Assembly (NCBI RefSeq): GCF_030123105.1
Contig: NZ_CP126095.1
Span: 2,542,001 to 2,606,000, forward strand
Source of the DNA: Paenibacillus sp. G2S3
GTDB lineage: Bacteria; Bacillota; Bacilli; Paenibacillales; Paenibacillaceae
Length of the DNA: 64,000 nucleotides
Reading direction: 5' to 3'
In this document: positions 57,231 through 64,000 of the stretch, piece after piece
Layout of the letters: each line of letters starts with the position of its first letter
How positions within the stretch are numbered: the first letter of the stretch is position 1
Translations under genes and position numbers: made by a program
Notes under the pieces: generated by a model
What the model saw: the letters and a program-made list of their open reading frames with translations, nothing else
Databases searched by the model: none
Told to the model about the DNA's origin: nothing

Positions 57231-58505
57231 ATGGAGCAGAATACAGAAAGCTTTAAGAGCATTCAGACGAGCTATAATGAGGCGAAAAAGCTCTACGCAC
57301 AGCATGGCATCGACGTAGATAAGGTATTAGAGCAGCTTGCAGCAATCAAGATTTCATTGCACTGCTGGCAAGGAGACGATGTAAAGGGCTTCATGAATAA
57401 GGAAAAGGAACTAAGTGGCGGAATCGCGGTCACGGGCAGTTACCCGGGGCGAGCTAGAAATCCGGAGGAGCTGCGCCGTGATTTGGAGCAAGCACTAGCA
57501 CTTATCCCTGGTCGTCATAAAGTTAATTTACATGCTATTTATGCCGATACGGAAGAGACAGTAGATCTTGATGCGCTAGAGCCTAAGCATTTTGAAAGAT
57601 GGGTGCACTGGGCTAAGGAGCAGGGGCTTGGATTGGATTTCAATCCCACTTGCTTCTCTCATGAAAAAGCTAATGATGGCTTCACACTAAGCCACTCGGA
57701 TCCTGAAATCCGCAACTTCTGGATTGCTCATTGTAAGGCTTCACGCCGAATCTCCGAATCTTTCGGTCAGGCACTAGGTCAGCCTTGTGTAACCAACTTC
57801 TGGGTTCCAGATGGATATAAAGATACACCGATCGACCGTCTGTCTCCAAGGGTACGACTTCAGCAATCACTGGACGAGATCTTCAGCGAGGAGATCGATC
57901 AGCAATATAACATTGATGCTGTAGAAAGCAAGCTGTTCGGAATTGGCTCAGAAAGTTATGTGGTAGGTTCGCATGAATTTTATATGGGTTATGCACTAAG
58001 TCGGGGCAAAGCGGTTTGCTTCGATGCTGGGCATTTCCATCCGACCGAGACCATCTCGAATAAATTATCCTCTTGGCTGTTGTTTGGTGATCAATTGCTG
58101 CTGCATGTTAGCCGTCCAGTGCGTTGGGATAGTGATCATGTGGTGACTATGGATGATGAACTGCTAGAGATTGCCCGTGAACTAGTAAGAGGTCAATTTC
58201 TAGACAGAACTCATATCGGACTCGATTTCTTTGACGGAAGTATTAATCACATTGCCGCTTGGGTGATCGGAACACGTAACACAATCAAAGCCCTGCTACG
58301 CGCGATGCTGGAACCGATAGAGCTTTTGAAGCAAATTGAACTGGATGGGGATTATACTACTAGACTTGCACTTGTAGAGGAATTGAAATCTTATCCGTTC
58401 GGAGCTATTTGGGATTATTATTGTGCGACGAATGGTGTGCCTGTCCGAGAAAGTTGGCTGAGCGATGTGAAGCAGTACGAAGTAGATGTTTTATCAAAGC
58501 GATAA
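57231..58505 (+). CDS. rhaA: L-rhamnose isomerase
   Basis: 424 residues. [15 protein letters not shown] near the N-terminus, [20 protein letters not shown] and [13 protein letters not shown] are the metal-ligand and substrate motifs of RhaA. It converts L-rhamnose to L-rhamnulose, the first pathway step. AGGAGG lies upstream of the ATG. Last gene of the operon before the terminator at 58517. No rhamnose transporter gene is in the window. Confidence 0.95.
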   Translation: MEQNTESFKSIQTSYNEAKKLYAQHGIDVDKVLEQLAAIKISLHCWQGDDVKGFMNKEKELSGGIAVTGSYPGRARNPEELRRDLEQALALIPGRHKVNLHAIYADTEETVDLDALEPKHFERWVHWAKEQGLGLDFNPTCFSHEKANDGFTLSHSDPEIRNFWIAHCKASRRISESFGQALGQPCVTNFWVPDGYKDTPIDRLSPRVRLQQSLDEIFSEEIDQQYNIDAVESKLFGIGSESYVVGSHEFYMGYALSRGKAVCFDAGHFHPTETISNKLSSWLLFGDQLLLHVSRPVRWDSDHVVTMDDELLEIARELVRGQFLDRTHIGLDFFDGSINHIAAWVIGTRNTIKALLRAMLEPIELLKQIELDGDYTTRLALVEELKSYPFGAIWDYYCATNGVPVRESWLSDVKQYEVDVLSKR

Positions 58506-58516
58506 AGTAGTTGTAA

Positions 58517-58547
58517 TGGGCGGTTACCAATCGGTGGCCGCTTTTTT
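58517..58547 (+). terminator. Intrinsic terminator of the rhamnose operon
   Basis: GGGCGGTTACC pairs with GGTGGCCGCTT around AATC, including wobble pairs, followed by TTTTTT. Confidence 0.85.
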
Positions 58548-58624
58548 ATGTTCATAAATCGTTCTTATTTGAAAAGAACTCTGATCTCTGCTATGTTTTA
58601 TCCAAAAGAGAGGGAGGCGTTATT

Positions 58625-59263
58625 ATGGAGAAATATGGACCGAATCCGAATGCGCTCTATCCGAATGAACAGATCAAAAGCATCTGTTATATCAAAAATG
58701 TGATTACAAGAAAAAATATTATGGTTGGCGACTATACGTACTATGATGATATAGACGGTGCGGAAAAATTTGAGGAGCATGTGAATCATCATTATGATTT
58801 TATTGGTGACAAGCTTATCATTGGGCGATTCTGCGCAATTGCCAAAGGTATTGAATTTATTATGAATGGTGCGAACCATCGGATGAATTCTGTTACGACC
58901 TACCCTTTTAATATTATGGCCAGTGGCTGGGAGCATGCGGTTCCAGAACTATCAGATCTACCCTTAAAAGGAGATACGGTGATCGGAAACGATGTGTGGA
59001 TTGGGCAGAATGTTACGGTTATGCCGGGTGTACATATTGGAAATGGAGCCGTCATCGCGGCTAATTCAACGGTTGTGAAAGATATCCCGGCTTATAGTGT
59101 GGCTGGAGGAAATCCCTGTAAAGTGATCCGACAACGTTTTGATGATGAGATGATCGAATATCTAGAAGCGCTTAAGTGGTGGGATTGGGATGCCGAGCGT
59201 ATCTTTAAGAATCTTGAAGCGTTATGCAGCAGTGATTTGAATAAAATCAAAGAAATTAAATGA
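58625..59263 (+). CDS. Vat-family streptogramin A-type acetyltransferase
   Basis: 212 residues. The left-handed beta-helix repeats include GNDVWIGQNVTVMPG and IGNGAVIAANSTVVKD; GANHRMNSVTTYPFN gives the predicted catalytic histidine. Vat enzymes acetylate virginiamycin M-type streptogramins. The similarity extends from the N-terminus (GPNPNALYPNE) to the YSVAGGNPCKVIRQRF end, so it belongs to the xenobiotic acetyltransferase group rather than to a generic hexapeptide enzyme. Monocistronic; intrinsic resistance or detoxification is plausible. Confidence 0.93.
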   Translation: MEKYGPNPNALYPNEQIKSICYIKNVITRKNIMVGDYTYYDDIDGAEKFEEHVNHHYDFIGDKLIIGRFCAIAKGIEFIMNGANHRMNSVTTYPFNIMASGWEHAVPELSDLPLKGDTVIGNDVWIGQNVTVMPGVHIGNGAVIAANSTVVKDIPAYSVAGGNPCKVIRQRFDDEMIEYLEALKWWDWDAERIFKNLEALCSSDLNKIKEIK

Positions 59264-59374
59264 TATTGTGTAAGTTTCATAGAACGAGCTATAGTTTATC
59301 TTAAAGATATAATCAATAGCTAAGGGTATACTTACCCTATGTACTTCATATGAACCTTGCGGAGGGAATATCTA

Positions 59375-59746
59375 ATGAAGAAAGATGAAGACAAAATCAC
59401 TGCGGAACTCACAGCAGAGAAGTTTCCATACAGCAAAGAAAATGAGGAAATGGTGACGCGGAATTTTTGGACAAAAACTAAAAAGTTCGCAGGCAAGATC
59501 CCATTTACTAAAGATGCTATTGCGATGTATTATTGCGCGATCGATGCGAAGACCCCTTTATGGGCTAAAGGAATTGCCTTCGGAGCGTTGGCTTATTTCA
59601 TCTCCCCGATTGATGCGATACCGGATGCGCTTCTCGGACTTGGATTTACGGATGATGCGGCAATTATTGCAGCAGGCATCAAAGCGATCTCAGGTCAGGT
59701 TACGGATGAACATAAAGAAAAGGCCGAAGCATTTTTTGAAAAATAA
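59375..59746 (+). CDS. DUF1232 (YkvA-like) membrane protein
   Basis: 123 residues from ATG 59375, preceded by GGAGGG that lies within an in-frame TTG extension. The DUF1232 core AYFISPIDAIPDALLGLGFTDDAAII is obvious. A short N-terminal hydrophilic segment precedes a hydrophobic hairpin (WAKGIAFGALAYFI). Function of the family is unknown. Confidence 0.92.
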   Translation: MKKDEDKITAELTAEKFPYSKENEEMVTRNFWTKTKKFAGKIPFTKDAIAMYYCAIDAKTPLWAKGIAFGALAYFISPIDAIPDALLGLGFTDDAAIIAAGIKAISGQVTDEHKEKAEAFFEK

Positions 59747-59762
59747 AAGGTGCAGCGTTGAG

Positions 59763-60155
59763 CTACACCGTAATATTTGTATCTTCTGGACAGCTTTCTG
59801 CGGAAAGCTGTTTTGTTTTGTAAACCTCGCCCCAGTCTTTCATAAGTTTAATAATAGGGGTTAGTGTCTTGCCAAATTCGGTTAACGAGTATTCGACTTT
59901 CGGGGGAACCTGATGGTAGACCTCACGGTGAACAACTCCATCTTCTTCCAGCTCTCTAAGCTGCAGGGTCAGCATACGTTGAGTAATTCCGGGGCATATC
60001 CGGCGAAATTCGTTAAAGCGTTTCGTTCCATCCATCAAGTGATAGATGAGAATCCCCTTCCATTTTCCTCCTATAACATCGAGCGTAAATTCCACAGGGC
60101 AAGCTTCCTTATTGCCTCCTGGGCAATCTCCGAATCCACCTTTTCGATCACGCAT
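59763..60155 (-). CDS. HxlR family transcriptional regulator (YodB-like)
   Basis: 130 residues. The HxlR winged helix reads GGKWKGILIYHLMDGTKRFNE and RICPGITQRMLTLQLRELEE, with C19 just before the domain at the position of the redox-active cysteine of B. subtilis YodB, and a second N-terminal cysteine at 11. YodB-type regulators sense quinones or diamide and repress nitroreductase genes. It is divergent from the nitroreductase gene with a 150-nt intergenic region that carries an inverted repeat. Confidence 0.93.
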   Translation of the reverse strand: MRDRKGGFGDCPGGNKEACPVEFTLDVIGGKWKGILIYHLMDGTKRFNEFRRICPGITQRMLTLQLRELEEDGVVHREVYHQVPPKVEYSLTEFGKTLTPIIKLMKDWGEVYKTKQLSAESCPEDTNITV

Positions 60156-60171
60156 AACCGTTCAACTCCCA

Positions 60172-60191
60172 TAGTATCATTTTGTATACTA
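60172..60191. promoter_or_regulatory. Candidate HxlR operator
   Basis: TAGTATCATTTTGTATACTA: 6-bp arms TAGTAT and ATACTA around 8 nt, 16 nt from the regulator start in the shared divergent region. Fits the inverted-repeat operators of YodB/HypR-type proteins. Confidence 0.55.
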
Positions 60192-60305
60192 CATAACATT
60201 AATGTGCGTACTTTTAAAGAAGTGATATATATTCTAATATTAAGCATGTGAACGGCAACAGTCAAATGGGTCGTTGATTCTAAACAAATAAAAGGAGTGT
60301 TAAAT

Positions 60306-60980
60306 ATGGAAACTTTATCTTTAAACAAGAATGAAATCCTGTCTGCCTACCAGTTCAGACATGCAACTAAAGAATTTGATAGTCATAAAAAAATTAGTGA
60401 GTCGGACTTTCAGTTTATTCTGGAAACAGGACGTCTGTCCCCAAGTTCATTCGGATTCGAGCCTTGGCGTTTTGTCGTAGTACAAAGTCCAGAAATACGT
60501 GAGAAATTACGTCCTCATGCCTGGGGAGCACAAAAGCAATTGCCAACCGCAAGTCATTTTGTATTGATTCTCTCCCGTCTTCCTAAAGATATGGTTGCTG
60601 ATTCTGATTATATTAAAGGAATCATGGAGCATGTGCAGGAGCTACCTCCGGAAGTGATGGAAGGGAAAGGTGCAATGTACGATAAGTTCTTGAAGGTTGA
60701 TTTCGAATTGATGGAGAATGAGCGTGCAATGTTCGAATGGAGCTGCCGGCAGACTTATATAGCCCTTGGTAATATGATGACATCAGCCGCTTTAATCGGA
60801 ATCGATTCTTGCCCAATGGAAGGTTTCGATAAGGCGAAGATAGAGCAAGTTCTTACCGAAGAGGGGATTATGGATGCTGAACATTTTGGAATCTCCTGTA
60901 TGGTAGCCTTTGGGTATCGTTTGAATGAACCACGTGGAAAAACAAGACAAAGCGCAGAGCAAGTCGTTCAGTGGGTTTAA
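60306..60980 (+). CDS. Nitroreductase family NAD(P)H-dependent oxidoreductase
   Basis: 224 residues from ATG 60306, 8 nt after AAAGGAG (a GTG further up is in frame). RHATKEFDSHKKISESDFQF and ETGRLSPSSFGFEPWRFVVV are FMN-binding nitroreductase hallmarks. Reduces quinones or nitro compounds with NAD(P)H. Probably repressed by the divergent HxlR protein. Confidence 0.93.
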   Translation: METLSLNKNEILSAYQFRHATKEFDSHKKISESDFQFILETGRLSPSSFGFEPWRFVVVQSPEIREKLRPHAWGAQKQLPTASHFVLILSRLPKDMVADSDYIKGIMEHVQELPPEVMEGKGAMYDKFLKVDFELMENERAMFEWSCRQTYIALGNMMTSAALIGIDSCPMEGFDKAKIEQVLTEEGIMDAEHFGISCMVAFGYRLNEPRGKTRQSAEQVVQWV

Positions 60981-61018
60981 CTAAGCTGGAATCTCATTTT
61001 TGAGCTGCATAACGAAAA

Positions 61019-61073
61019 TAAATAACCTGCAAAGTCTCCGACGTTCTGGAGAGCATGCAGGTTATTTTTGTTT
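61019..61073 (+). terminator. Intrinsic terminator after the nitroreductase gene
   Basis: AATAACCTGCA pairs with TGCAGGTTATT, with an inner TCTCC/GGAGA stem, followed by TTTTGTTT. Confidence 0.9.
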
Positions 61074-61189
61074 AATTCTTACAAGATTCGAAAAGTAATT
61101 GAAATTTTCATGAAAACTCTGATACTCTTATTGAGGTGACCCATTTTAAGCTTTATCGAGTTAATTTAATAATGAAGGGATCCTGCATC

Positions 61190-61600
61190 ATGAAAATCAT
61201 TCGCATAATTATCCAAGTGTTCCTGCTTTATTTGTTCTACTTGGCTGGAGACTTCCTGCAAAAGCAGCTGCATCTTCCCGTTTCTGGGAGTATCGTCGGA
61301 TTACTGCTGCTCTTTGTTTTATTGTTATTCAAGGTTGTACCAGTGAAGTGGATTGAAGATGGTGCAACAACAATCTTAGCTTATCTTCCGTTATTTTTTA
61401 TTCCAGCGACGGCTGGGATTGTGAAGCATATGGATATTTTTAGTGGGAGAGGTTTGCTGTTAATCTTGATTCTTATCGTTAGCAGTGTGCTCACCATTGC
61501 AGTAGCAGCACATACGAGTCAATGGCTTTCAACCCTGAAAGGCAAGAGCAAGGCGGGCTGGAGCAGCAAGAGCTTAAGCGAAAAGGGGAAGGAAATATAA
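61190..61600 (+). CDS. CidA/LrgA family holin-like protein
   Basis: 136 residues from ATG 61190, with AAGGGA upstream; an upstream in-frame ATG at 61136 lies before it. Four membrane segments, and the LrgA/CidA motif HLPVSGSIVGLLLLFVLLLF. It is the small subunit of a Cid/Lrg system affecting murein hydrolase activity, or export of pyruvate/acetate as shown in some Firmicutes. The stop TAA overlaps the partner's ATG. Confidence 0.92.
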   Translation: MKIIRIIIQVFLLYLFYLAGDFLQKQLHLPVSGSIVGLLLLFVLLLFKVVPVKWIEDGATTILAYLPLFFIPATAGIVKHMDIFSGRGLLLILILIVSSVLTIAVAAHTSQWLSTLKGKSKAGWSSKSLSEKGKEI

Positions 61601-62286
61601 TGTTTTTTATCGCGACAGGAATTGTCCTGCTTAATGTTGCTATTTATTTGATGATGTCCGTTATATATAAACGTTTTCGGTTTCCTGTACTTATTCCCGC
61701 GCTAACAGCAACAGTCCTTGTTGTAGCAATACTTCTATATTTTCATATTCCGTATGATACATATATGATAGGCGGTCAGTGGATTAATCAACTGCTCGGC
61801 CCTGCTGTAGTGGCGCTAGCCTACCCATTGTATAAACAACGTAATGTGTTAGTTGAGAATCTTCCGGCCATCCTGGGGGGAGCGATTGTAGGTCTGTTAT
61901 TAGGAATGTTCAGTGGTTTGCTTTTGGCAGCAGGCCTAGGATTCTCTAAATTATATGTTTTGTCCATACTGCCAAAATCGATCACAACACCTGTAGCGAT
62001 ACAGATCTCAAATGGTTTAGGTGGGGACTCCTCGCTAACCTCCGTATTTGTAATGATTGCTGGATTTACGGGCGCAATTGGCGGACCTCTCATTATTAAG
62101 CTTTTTAAGATTCGAAGTGAGGTAGGGATTGGGATCGGCTTAGGAACGGGTTCTCATGCACTTGGAACTGCAAAGGCGCTGGAATATGGTGAACAGTCAG
62201 TTTCAATGAGCTCAGTAGCGATGACCGTTTGTGCTATTGTCGGTTCATGTATCGGTCCGGTGGTAGCTTGGATTATGTATCCCTAA
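61600..62286 (+). CDS. CidB/LrgB family membrane protein
   Basis: 228 residues from ATG 61600, which overlaps the stop of the partner gene. About seven membrane spans with LPKSITTPVAIQISNGLGGD and GIGIGLGTGSHALGTAKA, the LrgB signatures. Forms a two-gene unit with the CidA/LrgA-like gene. Which of the Cid or Lrg types it is cannot be told from sequence. Confidence 0.93.
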   Translation: MFFIATGIVLLNVAIYLMMSVIYKRFRFPVLIPALTATVLVVAILLYFHIPYDTYMIGGQWINQLLGPAVVALAYPLYKQRNVLVENLPAILGGAIVGLLLGMFSGLLLAAGLGFSKLYVLSILPKSITTPVAIQISNGLGGDSSLTSVFVMIAGFTGAIGGPLIIKLFKIRSEVGIGIGLGTGSHALGTAKALEYGEQSVSMSSVAMTVCAIVGSCIGPVVAWIMYP

Positions 62287-62377
62287 ATTCATTCGTCGTA
62301 ACTATGTTTGCAAAACACTCCATCGGGTAACTATAACTAAGGAACCAAAAAAGCAAAGCACCTGAGGAGGATTTCAC

Positions 62378-62557
62378 ATGTCAGATTATTCTCAAGATGA
62401 AGCGGAAATCCGCAACAAGGAAAATAAAGATGGCGATTCATTAGCTGAAATTAAGAAGATGGAGAATGGTGTGGATATCGAGCCAGAAGCAGACGATTGG
62501 GTAGCCAAGCCTGCAGAGTCCTCCCATCCTGATCCGCTTCCTAACGATTTGGACTAA
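62378..62557 (+). CDS. Small acidic hypothetical protein (59 residues)
   Basis: A frame starting MSDYSQDEAEIRNKENKDGD and ending PLPNDLD, strongly acidic and hydrophilic, with no membrane span. GAGGAGG lies 8 nt upstream of the ATG and a terminator follows at 62570, so it looks like a genuine small gene. No family recognised; such small acidic, probably disordered proteins are common in Bacillales. Confidence 0.7.
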   Translation: MSDYSQDEAEIRNKENKDGDSLAEIKKMENGVDIEPEADDWVAKPAESSHPDPLPNDLD

Positions 62558-62569
62558 ATGATTCGGAAG

Positions 62570-62600
62570 ACAGACTGTCCTTCAATGGGCAGTCTGTTTT
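62570..62600 (+). terminator. Intrinsic terminator after the small acidic protein gene
   Basis: ACAGACTGTCC pairs with GGGCAGTCTGT around TTCAAT, followed by TTTT. Confidence 0.88.
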
Positions 62601-62732
62601 GCTTGAGACCAATTTAGCAATTATTGTATAATGAATTCAGGTACAACCTCATCAGAGAGTTTCTCCAAGCTCCTAGTTGCTTTTCGCAAATTTCACAGAT
62701 CTCAGCCATTCTTGTAGCAGGGAGGAAATGAA

Positions 62733-62921
62733 ATGCGTAGTCGGAATGAGAACAGTCGATATCGGCAAAAACGTGGTGAGGCCCTTGCAGGCAACTTTGA
62801 AAAAAAGTATGGTTCGAACTTTGGTGTACGTAGTGAGCTTACGATGGATACCTTAAAGAAACAACACGACGATCAGTCGCTAATACAGGATCAGAATCAT
62901 GAAGAACAGCTTAAACAATGA
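62733..62921 (+). CDS. Small hypothetical protein (62 residues), basic N-terminus
   Basis: GGGAGG lies 7-8 nt upstream of the ATG and a terminator follows. The sequence is hydrophilic with a basic start (MRSRNENSRYRQKRGE) and a Gln/Asp/His-rich end. Not recognised. It is separate from the preceding acidic gene, which has its own terminator. Confidence 0.65.
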   Translation: MRSRNENSRYRQKRGEALAGNFEKKYGSNFGVRSELTMDTLKKQHDDQSLIQDQNHEEQLKQ

Positions 62922-62969
62922 GAGTGGAAGGATATAGACTCCGCTTCACTCCTTATACTTTGTAATGAA

Positions 62970-62998
62970 GGCATAACCTTTGGGTTATGTCTTTTTTT
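62970..62998 (+). terminator. Intrinsic terminator after the 62-residue protein gene
   Basis: GGCATAACC pairs with GGTTATGTC around TTT, followed by seven T residues. Confidence 0.88.
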
Positions 62999-63082
62999 GC
63001 GCATATCTCCTGAAGAATTAAGGCATAATAGGGCCGGATGGATATCTAAGAAAATAATGACAACTAGGAGTGAAGTATAAAT

Positions 63083-63649
63083 ATGATGACTTCTATATTT
63101 TCTTCAAGCGGAGATACTGCGATGGCAGTGGCAGGCCAATATTTCTTTTATTTTATGATCTACTCTTTTTTAGGCTGGGTATTGGAAGGTACATATAACT
63201 TATATAGTAATGGAAGCTTTCGCAAAGAGGGGTTTCTAAAAGGTCCTTTTAAACCAATGTATGGATTCGCACCACTGCTTCTATTGATTGCAAGAGACTT
63301 AAACCTGCCTTTCCTAATTTTCCTCCTGCTTGCGTTGGTGGTTCCTTCAGCTGTTGAATACGTAAGTGGGTGGCTGCTAAAAACTGTGTTTCAAAAGCAA
63401 TGGTGGGATTACTCAGGGATGTCTTATCAATTGCAAGGGCATATTTGCCTTCGATTCTCCCTATATTGGTGGGCGCTTTCGGTAGCCTGCGTATATGGGA
63501 TTCAGCCGTTTATGGAGCGTTTATATTCACGAGTCCCAAACGTATGGGGAATGATATTTCCTTTGGTGGGTCTTTACCTTATGGCGGATTTATTATGGAC
63601 TTGCTGGAGTCGGTACCGGAGTGAGAAGACCCCCCAATATCAAGATTAA
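63083..63649 (+). CDS. CmpB-type putative ABC transporter membrane protein
   Basis: 188 residues with four to five membrane spans. YFMIYSFLGWVLEGTYNLY and KGPFKPMYGFAPLLLL match the ABC_trans_CmpB family (type IV ABC-transporter-like), and WDYSGMSYQLQGHICLRFSL is the second typical block. Function unknown. AGGAGTGAAG precedes the ATG; no ATPase partner is visible in the window. Confidence 0.87.
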   Translation: MMTSIFSSSGDTAMAVAGQYFFYFMIYSFLGWVLEGTYNLYSNGSFRKEGFLKGPFKPMYGFAPLLLLIARDLNLPFLIFLLLALVVPSAVEYVSGWLLKTVFQKQWWDYSGMSYQLQGHICLRFSLYWWALSVACVYGIQPFMERLYSRVPNVWGMIFPLVGLYLMADLLWTCWSRYRSEKTPQYQD

Positions 63650-63794
63650 TGCGTTCTATATGATCATTATGAGCATTTTTTTGTATATGAAGCACAAACA
63701 TTTCAGGGACAAGCCCTTCAATCTTGCATAACAGTTTCGCGACGTAAATAATATAGCCATATATTAAATACTAGACGGACTGGTGGAGATAACG

Positions 63795-64000
63795 ATGACA
63801 GGGAAGATTCTAGTAAGTGCATGTCTGTTAGGACATAAAGTGCGCTATGATAATGGTGATGTTCCGTGTCTCGATGCTCGTTTCCTGAAGTGGTATGAGG
63901 AAGGACGTTTTGTCCATATTTGTCCTGAGGTAGTCGGTGGGTTGTCAACGCCTCGTCCAGATGCCCAGCGGCAAGGTGAGCGGGTGGTGACTGGCGCAGG
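63795..64000 (+). CDS. DUF523 family protein (3' end outside window)
   Basis: Frame from ATG 63795 to the window edge (68 codons). It reads ILVSACLLGHKVRYDNGD and ICPEVVGGLSTPRPDAQ, the DUF523 signature with its conserved cysteines; members include thiouracil desulfurases. TGGAGAT precedes the ATG. The rest of the gene is beyond the right edge. Confidence 0.88.
   Translation, partial: MTGKILVSACLLGHKVRYDNGDVPCLDARFLKWYEEGRFVHICPEVVGGLSTPRPDAQRQGERVVTGA

Overview
The window looks like a chromosomal segment of a Paenibacillus-type Gram-positive soil or plant-associated bacterium (low-to-moderate GC Firmicute). Support comes from strong AGGAGG-type ribosome binding sites, many AraC and YesM/YesN-type regulators beside LplB/YtcP-like sugar ABC transporters, CUT1-type solute-binding lipoproteins, a B. 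subtilis-like pdxK, a Lut system, a Btr-like AraC/solute-binding fusion and a ydaO-type c-di-AMP riboswitch. No phage, plasmid, insertion sequence, CRISPR, rRNA or tRNA was seen.

Layout. 1-4.8 kb: a stress/housekeeping group (YdeI-like, DinB, WYL regulator) and a divergent TetR-controlled ABC exporter. 4.8-6.3 kb: a KamA-family radical SAM aminomutase behind a c-di-AMP riboswitch and terminator. 6.3-9.2 kb: an iron-siderophore pair, made of an AraC regulator fused to a solute-binding domain and a paralogous binding lipoprotein, both with Fur boxes. 9.3-27.2 kb: glycan genes (GH29 fucosidase, GH2 beta-galactosidase, GH51 arabinofuranosidase, a LacI-controlled ABC importer with GH30), each group with its own regulator. 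27.3-31.6 kb: an Rrf2 regulator with a DoxX protein and repeated 19-bp candidate operators, pdxK, a hypothetical protein and a TPR glycosyltransferase. 31.6-32.7 kb: a gene-free tandem repeat array of three ~290-bp units followed by three 60-70-bp units. 32.8-46.4 kb: a YesMN two-component system divergent from an ABC importer with two near-duplicate binding proteins, GH31, GH30 and AraC. 46.4-49.4 kb: glycosyltransferase, TIM-barrel isomerase, alpha/beta hydrolase. 49.7-58.5 kb: a complete L-rhamnose operon with lutABC embedded. 58.6-64 kb: Vat acetyltransferase, DUF1232, HxlR/nitroreductase pair, LrgAB/CidAB pair, two tiny proteins, a CmpB-type membrane protein and a truncated DUF523 gene.

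How the genes work together. Intracellular glycosidases (no signal peptides) and two oligosaccharide importers suggest uptake of plant cell-wall oligosaccharides followed by trimming inside the cell; fucosidase, galactosidase, arabinofuranosidase and GH31 activities would suit xyloglucan or pectin side chains. Rhamnose would be taken to DHAP plus lactaldehyde, oxidised to lactate by the SDR half of the aldolase fusion and to pyruvate by LutABC. The most unusual items are the c-di-AMP-controlled aminomutase with replaced lysine-binding positions (possible beta-amino-acid osmolyte synthesis), the four 19-bp Rrf2/DoxX elements, the intergenic repeat array, and an orphan terminator ahead of the rhamnose operon. 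All functional statements are from reading the sequence and knowledge of families; no searches were run.
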